Under the pieces are notes generated by a model. It made no database searches. It was not told where the DNA came from and saw only the letters and a program-made list of their open reading frames with translations. Made by a program: the position numbers and the translations under genes. 64,000 nucleotides of DNA from Atherix ibis (lineage: Eukaryota; Arthropoda; Insecta; Diptera; Athericidae). Shown here piece by piece: positions 34,288 to 46,796 of this stretch. Each line of letters opens with the position of its first letter. Position 1 is the stretch's first letter. The DNA lies in the NCBI GenBank assembly GCA_958298945.1, contig OY282610.1, forward strand, positions 23,088,233 to 23,152,232, written 5' to 3'.

Positions 34288-35545
34288 CCAGGTATATAAG
34301 CTTAAATCCGCTGTTTGGTTATAGATGGCGTGAGTGAACGTATTAAGCTACCATGAGCACACCATACTTTTTTTTATGAGTTTGACATCTGTCAACAGTA
34401 CACAGTCAGCAATTTCGTACAACAATATACATTTTTCCTTTGGTAATCAAGTCTAGTTCTGTGCCAGAAAAAGAGCATATGCGGGAAGCTCTGCTTTTCT
34501 GCTTCAATTTGAAGAAATCTGCTGCCGAATCGTATCGAATGCTTATGGAGGTCTATGGTGACAGTGCTTGATCGAAAACAACATACCGAGATTGGTTTCG
34601 TCGGTTCAAAGACGCACATTTTGACTTGTGGGACAAGAAGTGTGAAAATCGGCCTAGAAATGTTGAGGACCATCAATTGCAGGCTCTTTTGGACGAAGAC
34701 GAAACCCAATCGCGAAAAATGCTCGTGGAGCAATAGGGTGTTACTCAACCAGCCATTTCCATGCGGCTGCGTGCTATGGGGAAGATTGAAGAGATCGGAA
34801 AATAGGTGTCGAATGAATTGAACGATAGGCAGATGGAGCGACCCCAAAACACATGCGAAATCTTGCTCGCCAGACAAAAAAGAAAGTCGTTCCTGCATCG
34901 GATTGTGATAGGCCATGAGAAGTGGATATATTTCAAGAATCCTAAACGCAAGAAATCGTGGGTTGATCCCGGCCAATCATCAACATCTTCCCCAAGACCA
35001 AATCACTTCGGACGGAAAACGATGCTGTGCGTTTGGTGGGATCAGCAGGATATCGTCTACTATGAGATGTTGAATCCTGGTGAAACTGTCAATGCCCACC
35101 GCTACCAACCACAACTGATCAAATTGCACCGTGCTCGGCGTGAAAAAAGGACGGATTACCAACAAAGACATGACAAGCTGATTTTCCTCCACGACAACGC
35201 ACCATCGCACACGTCAAAAATGGTCCGAAACTACTTGGAGACACTCAACTGGGAGGTGCTACCCCACCCCACTTATTCACCAGACCTGGCCCCTTTTAAC
35301 TACCACCTGTTTTCGTCGAAGGGCCACGCGCTCGCTGAGCAGCACTTCGATTCTTACGAAGACGTCCGAAAATGGCTTGATGAGTAGTTTGGCTCGAAAG
35401 AGAAGGAATTTTTTTTTGGCGCGGTATCCACAAATTGCCCGAGAGATGGGAAAAATTTGTAGCTAGCAAGCACAAGTACTTCGAATAAATTTGTTTTTGC
35501 TTTCTATGAAACTAGAAAACAGCGTATTTAAGCTTGTACACCTGG
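34288..35545 (+). mobile_element. mariner element C (mauritiana-like), full length but dead
   Basis: A 1258-bp element with 5' TIR CCAGGTATATAAGCTTAAAT and the 3' TIR ending CCTGG at 35,545. TA duplications lie at 34,286-34,287 and 35,546-35,547. It belongs to the same lineage as copy A (2212-3197) but keeps the region A lost, so it defines A's deletion. It lies just downstream of the THAP pseudogene. Confidence 0.93.
34454..35490 (+). pseudogene. mariner transposase pseudogene, copy C
   Basis: Full-length but multiply broken. The start ATG seen in copy A is AAG here. The HTH half is frameshifted with stops (one near 34,803). A long frame from about 34,806 carries SNELNDRQMERPQNTCEILL, KRKSFLHRIVIGHEKW, CVWWD, HDNAPSHTSK and YSPDLAPFNYHLF. 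The first catalytic Asp (GDEKW) is now His (GHEKW), and the third-Asp motif has PFN for PSD. The Trp codon of WLDEWF has become TAG at 35,385-35,387. The remaining C-terminus is still readable up to about 35,490. Confidence 0.88.
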
Positions 35546-35547
35546 TA

Positions 35548-37147
35548 TGAAAAATGATTTTAAAAGAACCGCTTCAATCGCATACTGAAGTTTAAAATTG
35601 GCCCACCAATGATTTACGCCGTTTCTGTTATTATGCATGTGTGTGCGTTCAACGAATGTATTGCCAACAAAATTCGGCCTATAAGGTTCGTTCCTACAAT
35701 AGCACAGAAATCAATCAAAAATCCTTACAATTGCTGTGCACTTGATATAATTAGTTTTTTTTTTAAATTAAACTTGTTAATTGTAGAATAGAATTTTTTC
35801 TATATTCGTCTATATTTTCTTTTGTATAATGCGATAAATAAATAAAAAAAAAACATATTTATACGAATAGATGAGAATAAAATAATTCAAAACCTCTTCA
35901 AATGTTTCTAAAGAAAAACCCATTTTTTTTTAATAATAATTTTTATATATTGTAACATCAAATATTGTTTTTTCTTTAACTATAAAACTATTGTTTTTTT
36001 GAAAAATATTTACTATTTTATAGAATTTTTAAATAAATTCAAAAATCATATATAACAATTTGTTCTTTATTCTTGTTCAAATCCAATATTTACACTTGTA
36101 ATTAGTATAAATTTATTAGATTTAAAATTTAAAAAAAAAACTAAAATTCTAGTTTATATTATTTTTTTTTGTTAGTAACGCAAACAATTATTTTTATTAT
36201 TTATACACGTGAGTATTAGTTTATTTACTTATTTAATTATCAAACTATTTATTGTTTGGTAATTTGTATAGGAAAAATCATATTTTTCCAATATAATTAA
36301 TTATCATCAATAATTTTATTTAATCAATTTTTTTAAAGTAAATAGTAAAAATATTTTTGATGAAAATATTAATACATTAGAGGGGAAAAAAGGACTTTTT
36401 GAATTACTCAAATTTATATGAAAACTATTTTTTTTGTTAGATAATAAATAAATTTTTCTAAAAATAAGGCTATGATGATAGATAATTTTCTTATACGGTG
36501 AAACCTTACAAATGTTTGCATTACTTCAATATATTTTTTTTTCAAACACAAAATTTTAACTATTTTTCCTTCTTTTTCAAAATTAAAAATAACTCTTTAT
36601 TAGGTTTGATAAAAAAATATTCTCAAAAAAAAGGGGAAACCATTTGTAATTTTTTATTTACATATTTTCTAAAAAAAAATTTCATTAAAAAAGGTAAAAA
36701 AAAAAAACAAAAAATAATAGTGAATATTAATTGTTGTTGGAATAAAATATTCTTAAATCCAATTATATATAGAAAATATAGAAAATCAATAAAAAAATAA
36801 TTAATATTCTTACCATTTTCATATTTATAGTTTTATATAAATTCAAATTTGAATTAATCCAAAAAAAAAAAAAACTTAACGATTATAAAAATGTTAGTCT
36901 TTAGTGAATAGTAATTATAACACACAAATCACAATTGAAAATTTCACTCAATTTTATTATTATTTCTTCACTTATCCTTTAAATAATAAAATAGAAGAAA
37001 AGAAAAATAGAAATTATTTAAAGAATAATATTTTTACACTATATTCAATAAGATAAAATACATTAAAACGTATTTAGACTAACCACTTTTTTGCGTAGAG
37101 ATTATCCGTAGTTCGGACACAGTGTATCGTTTAAGTGAATTGCTTAC
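35548..37147. other. AT-rich non-coding stretch
   Basis: No gene seen. The open frames here are made of Lys/Asn/Phe/Ile codons expected of AT-rich DNA. Confidence 0.45.
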
Positions 37148-37204
37148 CAATTGAGAAATGAAAATCAACTGAACATTGGAGCCAGATTGGGGAACTGTTT
37201 TATA
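37148..37204 (-). promoter_or_regulatory. TATA + Inr promoter candidate with short leader exon
   Basis: On the minus strand, TATAAAA begins at 37,204 and TCAGTT, the fly initiator consensus, has its A at 37,170, 34 bases downstream. A donor (CAATTG/GTAAGC) follows at 37,148/37,147. The EGF-like gene has an acceptor (TAATTCCAG) directly before its ATG at 26,205, so this could be its promoter and 23-nt leader, with an 11-kb intron. The TATA-Inr distance is slightly long, and the link to the gene is inference. Confidence 0.35.
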
Positions 37205-38149
37205 AGAAAAAGAAGTTGTTGGAAAGCTTAAGTGTTTTTACTAAACGATAAATAGTATTCTGTTCATCTACATATTCTTGGTCAAGCCTTCTCATGTATG
37301 TGTTATGTGCTTAAAACCATTTTGATCAGTAAATATTTAGGGGAGTGGGGGGGTTGGTTTGGTGGTTCAGAAACTAATTTTATGCATCAAATTAAAACAA
37401 ATCGCAAGTTTCAATATGCGAATATTATAGACATATATAAACAACCTATAATAAGAATTTCTTAAGAAAAACCTATAAAAATATACCAAAATGTTAATAT
37501 AAAAAATTGAACATTGTTTAAGTGAGGGGCATCGATACAGTGTCTCCTCTAATCGAACACGCAAATAAGGTCTTCAAAATGTAGTAGGCAGAAACCGAAC
37601 CAGAATAACATATGCAGCCGCCGATTGGTTTACCATCCATTGTGGCGTCATTGTGAGAATTTAATCAAAGATTTTATTTTTTCTTATTCATTTCGAATTT
37701 AATGTCTATGGTATTTTTATTTATACACAAATTTAGTTATGGTCGATTGTTATTCTAAAAATGATCACTGCTAAAATCAAGGTAGCCTAACCATTTATGT
37801 AAAAATTCTTGATTTTCAATAAAAATATAACAAAAAACAAAAAAACAAAAAAATATCAGTTTTAAATAATTTAATTTTTTCTTTTCTTTTCCAATTATAT
37901 TTTATGAAATATTATTCAAAATAGATATTGTTAAAAACTTTTTCAGCATAACTTTTATTATCATTTCAATATTCAAAAAGTTAAAATTTTATTATTTCAA
38001 AAAGAAGAAGAAGAAAAAAAACGTTTCATCAAAAAACACAATTTACATAAAATTTTTAATCTTTAATAAACTTTTCTTTTTTAAAATTTGAAAATTTCTG
38101 TAATTTTATATCATAAACTTTTTGTGGTTTATCGGGGTTACTAACTGTG

Positions 38150-39085
38150 TAATTAGCTGGATAACTAGCTGGGTAACTAGCTGAGAAACCAACTGGGTAA
38201 TTAGCTGGATTGCTAGCTTAGTAAATAGCTGGGTAACTAGCTGAGAAGCCAACTGGGTAATTAGCTGGATTACTAGCTTAATAAATAGCTGGGTAACTAG
38301 CTGAGAAGCCAACTGGGTAATTAGCTGGATAACTAGCTTATTAACTAGCTGGGTAACTAGCTAAGAAACTAGCTGAGAAACTATCTGTATAACTAACTGG
38401 ATCATTAGCTGGGTGACTGGGTTGGTATTTAGTTTGATAAATAGTTGGGTAAGTAGCTGAGAAAGTAAATGGGTAATTAGCTAAATAACTAGCTGGGTAC
38501 CTAGCTGAGAAATCATCTGAGAAACTATCTGTGTAACTAACTAGGTAATTAGCTGGATAACTAGTTGGGTAACTAGCTGAGGAACTATTTGGTAAGAAAT
38601 TGGGTAATTAGCTGGATAACTAGCTGGGTAACTAGCTGAGAAACTATCTAGGTAACCAACTGGGTAATTAGCAGGGTGACTGGGTTGGTAACTAGTTTGA
38701 TAAATAGTTGTTTAAGTAGCTGAGTAAGTAACTGGTTAATTAGCTAGATAACTAGCTGGGTAACTATCTAGGTAAATAGCTGGATAACTATTGGGGTAAT
38801 TAGCTGAGTGACTAGGTTGATAACTAATTGGATAAATAGCTGGATAACTAACTGGCTAATTAGCTGGATAACTAGCTGAGAAACTAGCTAAGAAACTAGC
38901 TAAGAAACTATATGGATAACTAACTGGGTAATTAGCTGGGTGACTGGATTGGTAGCTAGTTTGATAACTAGTTTGGTAAATAGCTGAGAAACCGACTGGG
39001 TAATTAGCTGGATAACTAGCTGGGTGTCTATCTGATAACTAATTGGGTAACTAGCTTAGTAACTAACTGGGTAACTAGTTGAGTA
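38150..39085. repeat. 12-bp minisatellite (AACTAGCTGGGT)
   Basis: Around 75-78 units of a 12-bp motif AA(C/T)TAGCTG(G/A)(G/A)T. The left end has a clear 60-bp secondary period (five units), seen at about 38,165, 38,225 and 38,285; the right end is more mixed. Because 12 is divisible by 3, long open frames arise on the minus strand. These are not genes. Confidence 0.93.
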
Positions 39086-40428
39086 TTAGGAAGGGTATTT
39101 TTTCCGCGAATTTTAACTTAAATATATTTAAAACTCCAATTGGCTGATCGCCAGTAAGTGGCTAGCTGGTAGGTGGTACCCAGTAGTGTCTATTAGCTAT
39201 TACTAAATTTCAAATAGAAAAAAAAATCTTTTTTAATAATTAACGAAATACTCTATAAAATATCATCGAATAATTTTTTTAATACCAAATTTATTAAATT
39301 GAAATTAAAACGAAATTTTCAATTTTATTTTTTTTTTTAAATTGATGTCCTTTTTTTATCTAATTTGCGTCATTTTAAAGACGTTTTTTAGATCGAAGAA
39401 ATATTCCTAAAATTGAATGTTAAATAAATCATTCGTATTATGGAGAGAACCAGGGAATATTATGGATAGAACCAGGGGATATTATGGAGAGAACAAACCA
39501 AAAAAATAATAATAATAATCCCCAGAAAGAATTTTTTTTAATGTAAATTCATTAAAAAAAAACACGAAATCTATTCAAAAACAATTTCAATATTTTATAA
39601 GCGAAAATCGAAAATAATATATAAGAAAATTTTATTCTTAAAAGAATTAAAATTTAACGGTTTTATTAAAAACAAAAACCGCAAAGAATATTTTTTAACA
39701 TTTTTTTTGTAATCATTTCTTAATTTGATTAAATCAATAACTACAATAGAAATAAATAAAAATCCGATATTATTTGTTGTTTATTTTTTTGTTGGAACAA
39801 TTTTATTTGTCCAAGAATAATAGTAATAAATTCTTCTAATAGCATTTAAATGGGATCCGAACCATTTTGGGTAGTGTGATGTTCACAAAAGGAACCACCC
39901 ATGTCACCAGTAGTCTTGAAAAAAGCAATTTCCGATTAATAACCATTATTGCGGATCCGCTAGACAAAGTTGGAATGATGGTTTCCTGTTAAAATCAAAG
40001 CTTATCATCTTATATGGAAAGAAACATCGTAATCAAATTGGAATAATTCTTTTTTGGAAAATAATCATTTTTTTCACAGTGGTTTTTTTTTCCTATTTTG
40101 AGTTAAAACTTTGTCGTTCTTTCTTGGAAAGTTCTCAATTCTCCAACATTCTCCAAACTCTACCTTATTTATTCCTTCAAATTCGACATTTTTTTTGTTG
40201 AGATCTTTAATCGAAATGATCCCAAATCACTAACATTCATCAACTCTTCCTTATTTTTGGAGAAAATTGCTTTTGAGGTTATTTCTAAAATTAATTTTTT
40301 TTTTTTATTCAATTACATATTGTTTGCATTAAGAATATTTTATTATTTTTTTCTGTAATAGAGCGGCAAAAAAAAAACCAAAAACAATCGCATTAATATT
40401 TCGTGTAGGCTGTTATAATTGAAAATTG
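39086..40428. other. AT-rich non-coding stretch
   Basis: No gene seen. Near 39,435-39,495 the word ATTATGGA(T/G)AGAACCA repeats three times. Confidence 0.45.
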
Positions 40429-40489
40429 TACGGAATAGAGAGGCGTCGTCTATCTTGATGCGAGTGCGTACGACTAGAATTATTCCGTA
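40429..40489. repeat. imperfect hairpin with GC-richer core
   Basis: TACGGAATA (40,429-40,437) pairs with TATTCCGTA (40,481-40,489), and inside it GTCGT (40,445-40,449) pairs with ACGAC (40,470-40,474). The loop is 20 nt. It is small for a microRNA precursor and has a large internal loop. No known microRNA was recognised. Confidence 0.4.
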
Positions 40490-40867
40490 TTTTTTTAATT
40501 TTTTTTTTTTTGCTATTCTTAATAATTTGCAAATTTATTTGCAAAATAACAAATTAACATATAAATATAATAGTAATTTTTTTCAATATTCTATTTAATA
40601 CCAATTAATAAAGAACTTATTAAACGAAAATATTATGAATGGCAGTATAAAAAAGATCACAACAATGGCGTCTAAGAGAGGGGAAAAAATGCGCAAAAAA
40701 AAAATAATCTCCATAGTGGGTTGTAGTTAAATAATACTCGTAATATAAAAATAAAAAAAAGAAACAATAACAAAAACGCTCACAAACAAATGCTAAATTA
40801 AATTGAAATTAAATTATACAACGGAGAAAAATATTGTATTAAAAACTCGATAAAATTACGTTTTAGG

Positions 40868-40977
40868 TTAAACTGAATCGGTTACATCATTTGCGAGGCT
40901 ATTATTGATGGTTAGACAAATCGTATCGTTTGCTGAATGCTGTCCACCATTTTTGGTCATATCCGCCCAGATCTGAG
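40868..40977 (-). CDS. orphan terminal exon candidate
   Basis: The minus strand has an acceptor (ATTTTTGTTTAG) followed by 36 open codons starting QIWADMTKNGGQHSANDT and ending NDVTDSV-stop. Its composition is much less AT-biased than the flanks and the amino-acid use is balanced. No upstream exon was found in 41-45 kb, and RhoGAP5A already ends at 44,949, so either a long intron intervenes or the match is accidental. The protein is not recognised. Confidence 0.3.
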
Positions 40978-41906
40978 CTAAACAAAAATGAATTCTTGAA
41001 AACCGAAACCAACTCATTGCGTATTCAGTTAATTCGAATTTCCATCAAAATATTTTATTTTCCAAGTCTAACAATATTTATTATTGGAGTGAGTATCAAT
41101 TAATACCATTGGCAGTTTTTGTACGTTTTCCATAATTCAAAAGTTGTTTTTTTTCATTTAGTTTTTAATATTTTTATCCTTTTTTTTTAGATGATTTTCA
41201 ATATTATTAATTACATTAGTACCTTAATAAATTGATGATAATCATTTAACGAATTTACTTTAATTATAAGCCAAATTCAATTAATGTTTGCGGAAGTTTC
41301 CTTCTGATAATCGAACGATCAACATTTCAAAATCGGAATTGGTTAAACAAATAACTAATTTGCCTTTCAACTAAATAGTAAATATTATTTATAAGCTATT
41401 ATTAAAAATAGAAATGATTAATTTACTAAATAGCATAACAGCTATTCGAATAATTTGTATCATTTTAAGATAAATTTACTTCCTTATGGAGTATTAACGA
41501 TGATTTGGTTAAAAAATTATCAAATTTTTATCAACAATAAAAAAATATATTCAAAAAATTTTCTTTATAAATTTCCAAAAGACAAATTTCAAGCAAATAA
41601 AGTATTTGTAATCGTTAAAAATTACATAAAAGGATCAACTAGAAAATATTTGATTTTGAACAAAATTGTGTCAACTCTCCAAAGTGCTCGCTGCGAATTA
41701 TTAAAATTATTTTTTTTCTATTACGTATTTTATTTTTCAAATATTTAATTTCTCAAAATTTTCACAATCTGTTCAATATTGTAAAAGCATCTGAATATTT
41801 TTATGAAAATCACTAAGATTTTTAACGAGTTTGCATTATTTTTTTTTTTGAAGAATTAATTGACGATTCATTTTGTTTTTCTTAAAAATTTCCCAATTTT
41901 TATAAT

Positions 41907-42013
41907 TTTCCAATGTAGTTAAATTATAGAAAAATCGATGTTGAGCTATTTAACTAATTACAGGTAGCAATTACATTTCCAATGTAGTTAAATTATAGAA
42001 AAATCGATGTTGA
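41907..42013. repeat. 38-bp direct duplication flanking a 31-bp insert
   Basis: The same 38 bases (ending AAAAATCGATGTTGA) occur at 41,907-41,944 and 41,976-42,013. The 31 bases between them (41,945-41,975) match 43,380-43,410 at 30 of 31 positions in the same orientation. Confidence 0.95.
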
Positions 42014-43219
42014 CTTTGGACAAATTTTATTTATGTTGAAGCCAAACATTTTTGGAGACTTTTAATTTCAATAGAAATTATTCAAATTTTAATAATTTTC
42101 GGAAAATTGCAATAAGCAATATTTTTTAGAAAAATTGTTGTTGCAAGTTTGAATAATTTGAAAATATTTTTACAAAGTAAATCGATTTTTTATTATAAAA
42201 CAATTTAATATATTTTGAATAATTTCCTAAACGTATTAACAAAAATTGTCATAGTTCCAAAGGGATTTTCTTCAAATCGGTTAATTTTTAGAATATTTTG
42301 GATCATAAATTTAAAACTTTCCCTTTTGTCTAAATTTTTAAATTTATAATTTGTTATAACTCTGATTGCTTTTATTTTAAATTGAATAATTTTACGTTCG
42401 CTTGTATCATAAAACAATAATCATCTCAAAGTTAAAATGAGAATATTTTTTATTTGACAAAAAAATCAAGTTCATTTATTCAATTTTTACTCATCAAATT
42501 ATATTTTTTTTTTCAATGTTTCTTATAATTTTCCTTAAAGATAATATTTACCAAAGCACTACAAAGATTTGAATACCTTTTGGATAAATTTTTTTTCTAA
42601 CTGAACACTTTTTGGGTATTGGTAATTTTTGGAGAGTGGGACTCTCTACAAACTTAGGATTTTCTAAGAATCACATTCAAATTTTCAATAAAAAAAAGTT
42701 AATTATTCTTTAAATAATAATTTCTTCAAATAGAATTTCAAAAATATCTCTTTGCTATTAAAGTAAAAGAAAACTCAAAATTTTAAGCAACTTCCGAATT
42801 TGGTAATCGATTTAAAGTGAACAAAATTTATTTTTTCATGAAGATATTACCTGTAATAAACACATGAATTACTAATTTTTTATAGTTTCTAATAAAACAG
42901 AAAATAATTAACGTATAACTTATAAGTTTTCCGTTTTATTATAATAAAAACGATTTAGTTTTAGCCAAAAAGGAAATAATAATATTTTTTTTTGTGAATT
43001 TCATATTAATAAGTTTTTTAATTTTATTATTGTAATTTTAAGTAAATAAAGTATTAAAAATTATCCCAAAAATGAAGGATTAGAAAAAATTATTAAAATT
43101 TTTACATAAACAGTCCTATCTACAGACAAAGAGATATGTAGAAGAAAATTGTTTTTTCTTTAGGTTTTGTAATAAAAGTTATTTCTAGTAATATGTACGT
43201 ATATATTATATTCCGACAT

Positions 43220-43440
43220 TTTATGTCGAATAAAGATGTTAGACAAATTCACGTCGCATTGGAATTATGCCGTGGGTTGAAATTACTACAAATTTCCAAT
43301 GATTTTTGCCGCTCAGTACATGTGTTAGCAGTCAGCCCATCTAATAACACCCCCGCATTGCAAAAAGAGAAAAACCAGCGCTATTTAACTAATTACAGGT
43401 GGCAATTACAACATCTGGAATATGTTAAATCTTTCCTTGT
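43220..43440 (+). other. exon-like open block, unidentified
   Basis: About 74 open codons of clearly higher GC than the flanks, with varied residues (for example RQIHVALELCRGLKLLQIS and RYLTNYRWQLQHLEYVKSF), followed by a strong donor-like TT/GTACGT at about 43,440. The upstream acceptor is poor. The minus strand is broken by stops. No family is recognised; it may be an isolated exon or transposon debris. Its bases 43,380-43,410 were the apparent template for the insertion at 41,945. Confidence 0.3.
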
Positions 43441-44948
43441 ACGTATATATATGCAGATACTGTGATTATTCAATATTTATCATTTTTCTTAACATTGAAT
43501 ATGTTATAATAAATTACAGCAAAGTAATTTTTTTTTTGCTCTTCCATTAACAGTAACCAAATTCGATTGTAAGCTTCAGTTTCAATGTTGTTTGATTGCT
43601 AGGGGGAAATTTCACATGTAATTCCTTAATATTTAAAAAAAACGAAATAATTTACCACAAGATACGCTTATATGTATATAGATGAGGAGAATATTTAGTA
43701 TATGACATTTAAATAACAATAAAATTATTAAATGTTCTTCTTAATATTATGATTTTGTTTCTGATTTGTAACGTTTTATAAAGATATTTCGAATACAAAC
43801 AATTTATATATAAAAATCGATATATTTATACAAAAATTTACAGATTATAATTAACTTAGCTCTTAAGCAAACACATATTGTTCCTCTTGGTTGGTTCTTT
43901 GTTATAATGCAATACATTTTCAAATATATTAAAATTTACAGTCTATTTGTTCCTTGCTATTAGATAGATTCAATTCATTAGTAGAAAAAAAACTATTATT
44001 TTTTACATTTTTCAAAAATAGTTTTGATGTTTTTTTTTATCACAATCGGGCATTTTATTAAAATATTGTATAGATATTTTTTTTTAAGTCTAATTAATTA
44101 TTTATATTTGATTATTCGTATTCCTTCGCTTTTTCTAATTTATAATACATTATTAGTTTTCACACAAATTTAAATTTAAAATTGATTTAACTTGTCTTCA
44201 TTCCTGTACTTGAACCAATATTAATATTGAATAAAATGTTCGAATTTCCAATACGTATTGAAATAAATGAAATTTTTTTTGTAAAAACTAATTTAAATCA
44301 ATACACATTTCTTATTAATTCACAATATGTAAACTAAGCTATTTGCGAATATTTCTTATTGAAATGCTATATATTTTTTTTTTTAGAAAAAAGATAATTA
44401 ATTAATCAATTAGAAAATATAAACATAAAAAATATTAAAATAATTATATTATATAACAAAAAATATGTATGTACGTAAAGAAAATTTCTTTCTAGCCATT
44501 ATATGGCAACAATTATATATTATCAAATCTTTATATATTTTTACAAATTTTATATTTGTTAATAATAAATTAAATTGTTTTAATAGGAAATCTATAAATA
44601 TACATATAAAAACAGTTTAAAAAAAACAACCTTAATCCTAGTAATTTGTTTGTGTTTTTTGTTTTCTTATTTATTATATAAGAAAGATTTAGAAAGTAAT
44701 TAGAGTAAAGAATAAATTTGTTCGTCAGTGTATTGCCGTTTTAAATATTTAAAATAACTAATCTCACATAAGTTATTATTATTTTTAATTTTGTTTACTA
44801 TTTTTCGAGAATAATGCGTTAATTTTCATTTTTTTTTTGAGAGAATTATTTGTAAGCGTTCTGTATATCTTTACTATTGTTGGCATCTAGTTGCATTATT
44901 CCGTTTTTTTTTCTGTCAGCTAACAATTAAAGTCTTTACGATAATAAA

Positions 44949-46570
44949 TTACATAAATACAGGATGACAGTTGCTTATTAATGAAGAAAGTACAAAAATC
45001 TCCTGAGATAAATCAGTCATGTGTTGAGGTGTTGCTATTAATGTTGGAGCAAATACTGTGGCTAAATTGTGCTCATTCATTTTATTAACAGCGAAATGTG
45101 ATGAAACTCTAAAATAATATATAGAAAAAAAAACAATATAATTATTATTTATAATATATCAGATTATTTAGATAAATTCGATAAATACACTAAAATTTAC
45201 GTTGACAAACCTTTTCAAATGTTCAATAACAAATTTTAAGCATTTGAAATGCGCTGGTGGTAACTGTTTCATAGCTTCGCGTAATGCCAGAACTTGCTCA
45301 CCAACCGATTTGCATCCTATTTAAATAGCAGTTAAACAATAATAAATTGTATTCATTTTAATATTTGATCATATTTAACTTACTAGTTACTACCATAAAA
45401 GCTGGATATGCTTGATATGTTATTAAAGGGACAGGCAAAAGGCGTAAATATAGTTTGAGAGTTCCAGCTATCACATTAATATTGCTATAGGCAGCTTCAG
45501 ACATGTCCGTCTTTTCTCCATCTCGATCTAGGGCCAATTTTAAAGCTTCAATTTCGTCGGCAAATCCTGATACACGATAAATTCCTTCTTGCATCATACC
45601 CCTGCATTCTACTTCCTCAACGCATCGACGGATCACAAAAGGAATATTGCATTGATGAACTGCCACAAGTGTTGTTAAATCGGTGCCGAACACTCCTCGA
45701 ATTCGTTTTAAATCCGGCACACATTTAGCTGGCACCAACTCTGAACATTTATTATGTGCTATAAAGCCACAATCTTCACATTTTACACCCTGAGCAGTAA
45801 AGCCCCATAAAAAATTTGCACAAAATTCACACCAATTTAGACCTTTGAACGTATGTGTCTTGAATGTATGAGATTTTTCATATACTACAGGCAAGATATC
45901 GACTTCTTCTTGTGATGAATTCATTATGGCTGGTCTCGTCTCAGTCAGAGTTTCGGTTTCGATCGATTTACGGATATCGTTAGATAACGCACGCAACTTT
46001 CTGCGATTTAATGTCATATACGGACTTTGTTGATAGCAATTTTTCGTTTGTGAATTGATTTCATTCATAATTGGGGCTGCATGTAATACCATATAGAAGT
46101 TCACTAGTCCGTCAGCAACTAAATCCCTGATTGTTTCAAAACACTTTTTATTTTCCTTTAAAAAGTGACCAATATCTGGCCGATAGTATACTTTAAAGTG
46201 ACTCGTTCGATTACTGAAACGTAAACTGAGCGTATGGAAATCGTTGGCGCCTGGGCTCTGCCGAATCAAATAGGAACCATCTGGAGCTCCATTTAGGAGT
46301 TGCATAGCTTCTAAATGTCCCATTTCGCCATGAAACTCTACACCATAAAAATCTGGACAATGTGATGTGAGCCTATTTCGTCTAGATATAGGAATTGGTA
46401 TTGGTGCTTCCAATTGCAGTTTGTAAACTGGAAAAATTCAAAAATAATCCCGAACATTTTCTTAATTAAAAAAATAAACAAATTTAACCATTTTAAATCT
46501 TACGTTCTGGTTTCCAAACTTTACGCACTGGTGAATTGGGTTCTAACAAATGTGAAGGTTTTTTCAACAT
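44949..46570 (-). CDS. RhoGAP5A: RhoGAP5A, chimaerin-type Rac GTPase-activating protein
   Basis: Fly chimaerin: binds diacylglycerol and phosphotyrosine proteins and switches off Rac-type GTPases at membranes. Four coding exons, in order: 46,570-46,504; 46,427-45,384; 45,316-45,211; 45,108-44,949. The total is 1377 nt, 458 residues; phases match at each junction. The start is the first ATG after an in-frame stop and leads into VWKPELYKLQLEAP, conserved in chimaerins. Domains: SH2 at about 50-135 (phosphotyrosine Arg in SYLIRQS, residue 78), C1 zinc finger at about 209-258 (H-x12-C-x2-C...C-x2-C...H-x2-C...C), and RhoGAP at about 267-458 with arginine finger R307 in EGIYRVSG. The length agrees with vertebrate beta-chimaerin (~466). 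It is divergent from PpV, with 1.6 kb between the start codons. Confidence 0.95.
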
Positions 46571-46796
46571 CCTTTTCAATGCATTACTATTCCCGAAAGC
46601 CAAAATAAATCAATCCAAATCGGAGCAAATCGAAATTATCAATAGCTCTGGGGCCCCTACAGCTACACCCACCTGATCAGATTACTCCAGTTAAAGAAAA
46701 ATCCAATTCGGACTTGAACTCGAACACAGATACACAAATTAATTTAAACATTGACCGGAGACATTATTATTAATTGATTAACTTTTCTTTATTCTA

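Noticed and set aside
34392..34976. 194-codon minus-strand ORF
   Set aside because: Antisense to mariner copy C; the transposase motifs are on the plus strand.
38106..38312. 68-codon minus-strand ORF rich in TQLVSQL
   Set aside because: It is a by-product of a 12-bp repeat whose length is divisible by three.
42205..42417. 70-codon minus-strand ORF
   Set aside because: Lys/Asn/Ile/Phe-rich composition typical of chance frames in AT-rich DNA; no splice or domain evidence.
46501..46608. Plus-strand 64-codon ORF starting at 46,414
   Set aside because: It overlaps the first coding exon of RhoGAP5A on the opposite strand and is AT-biased.
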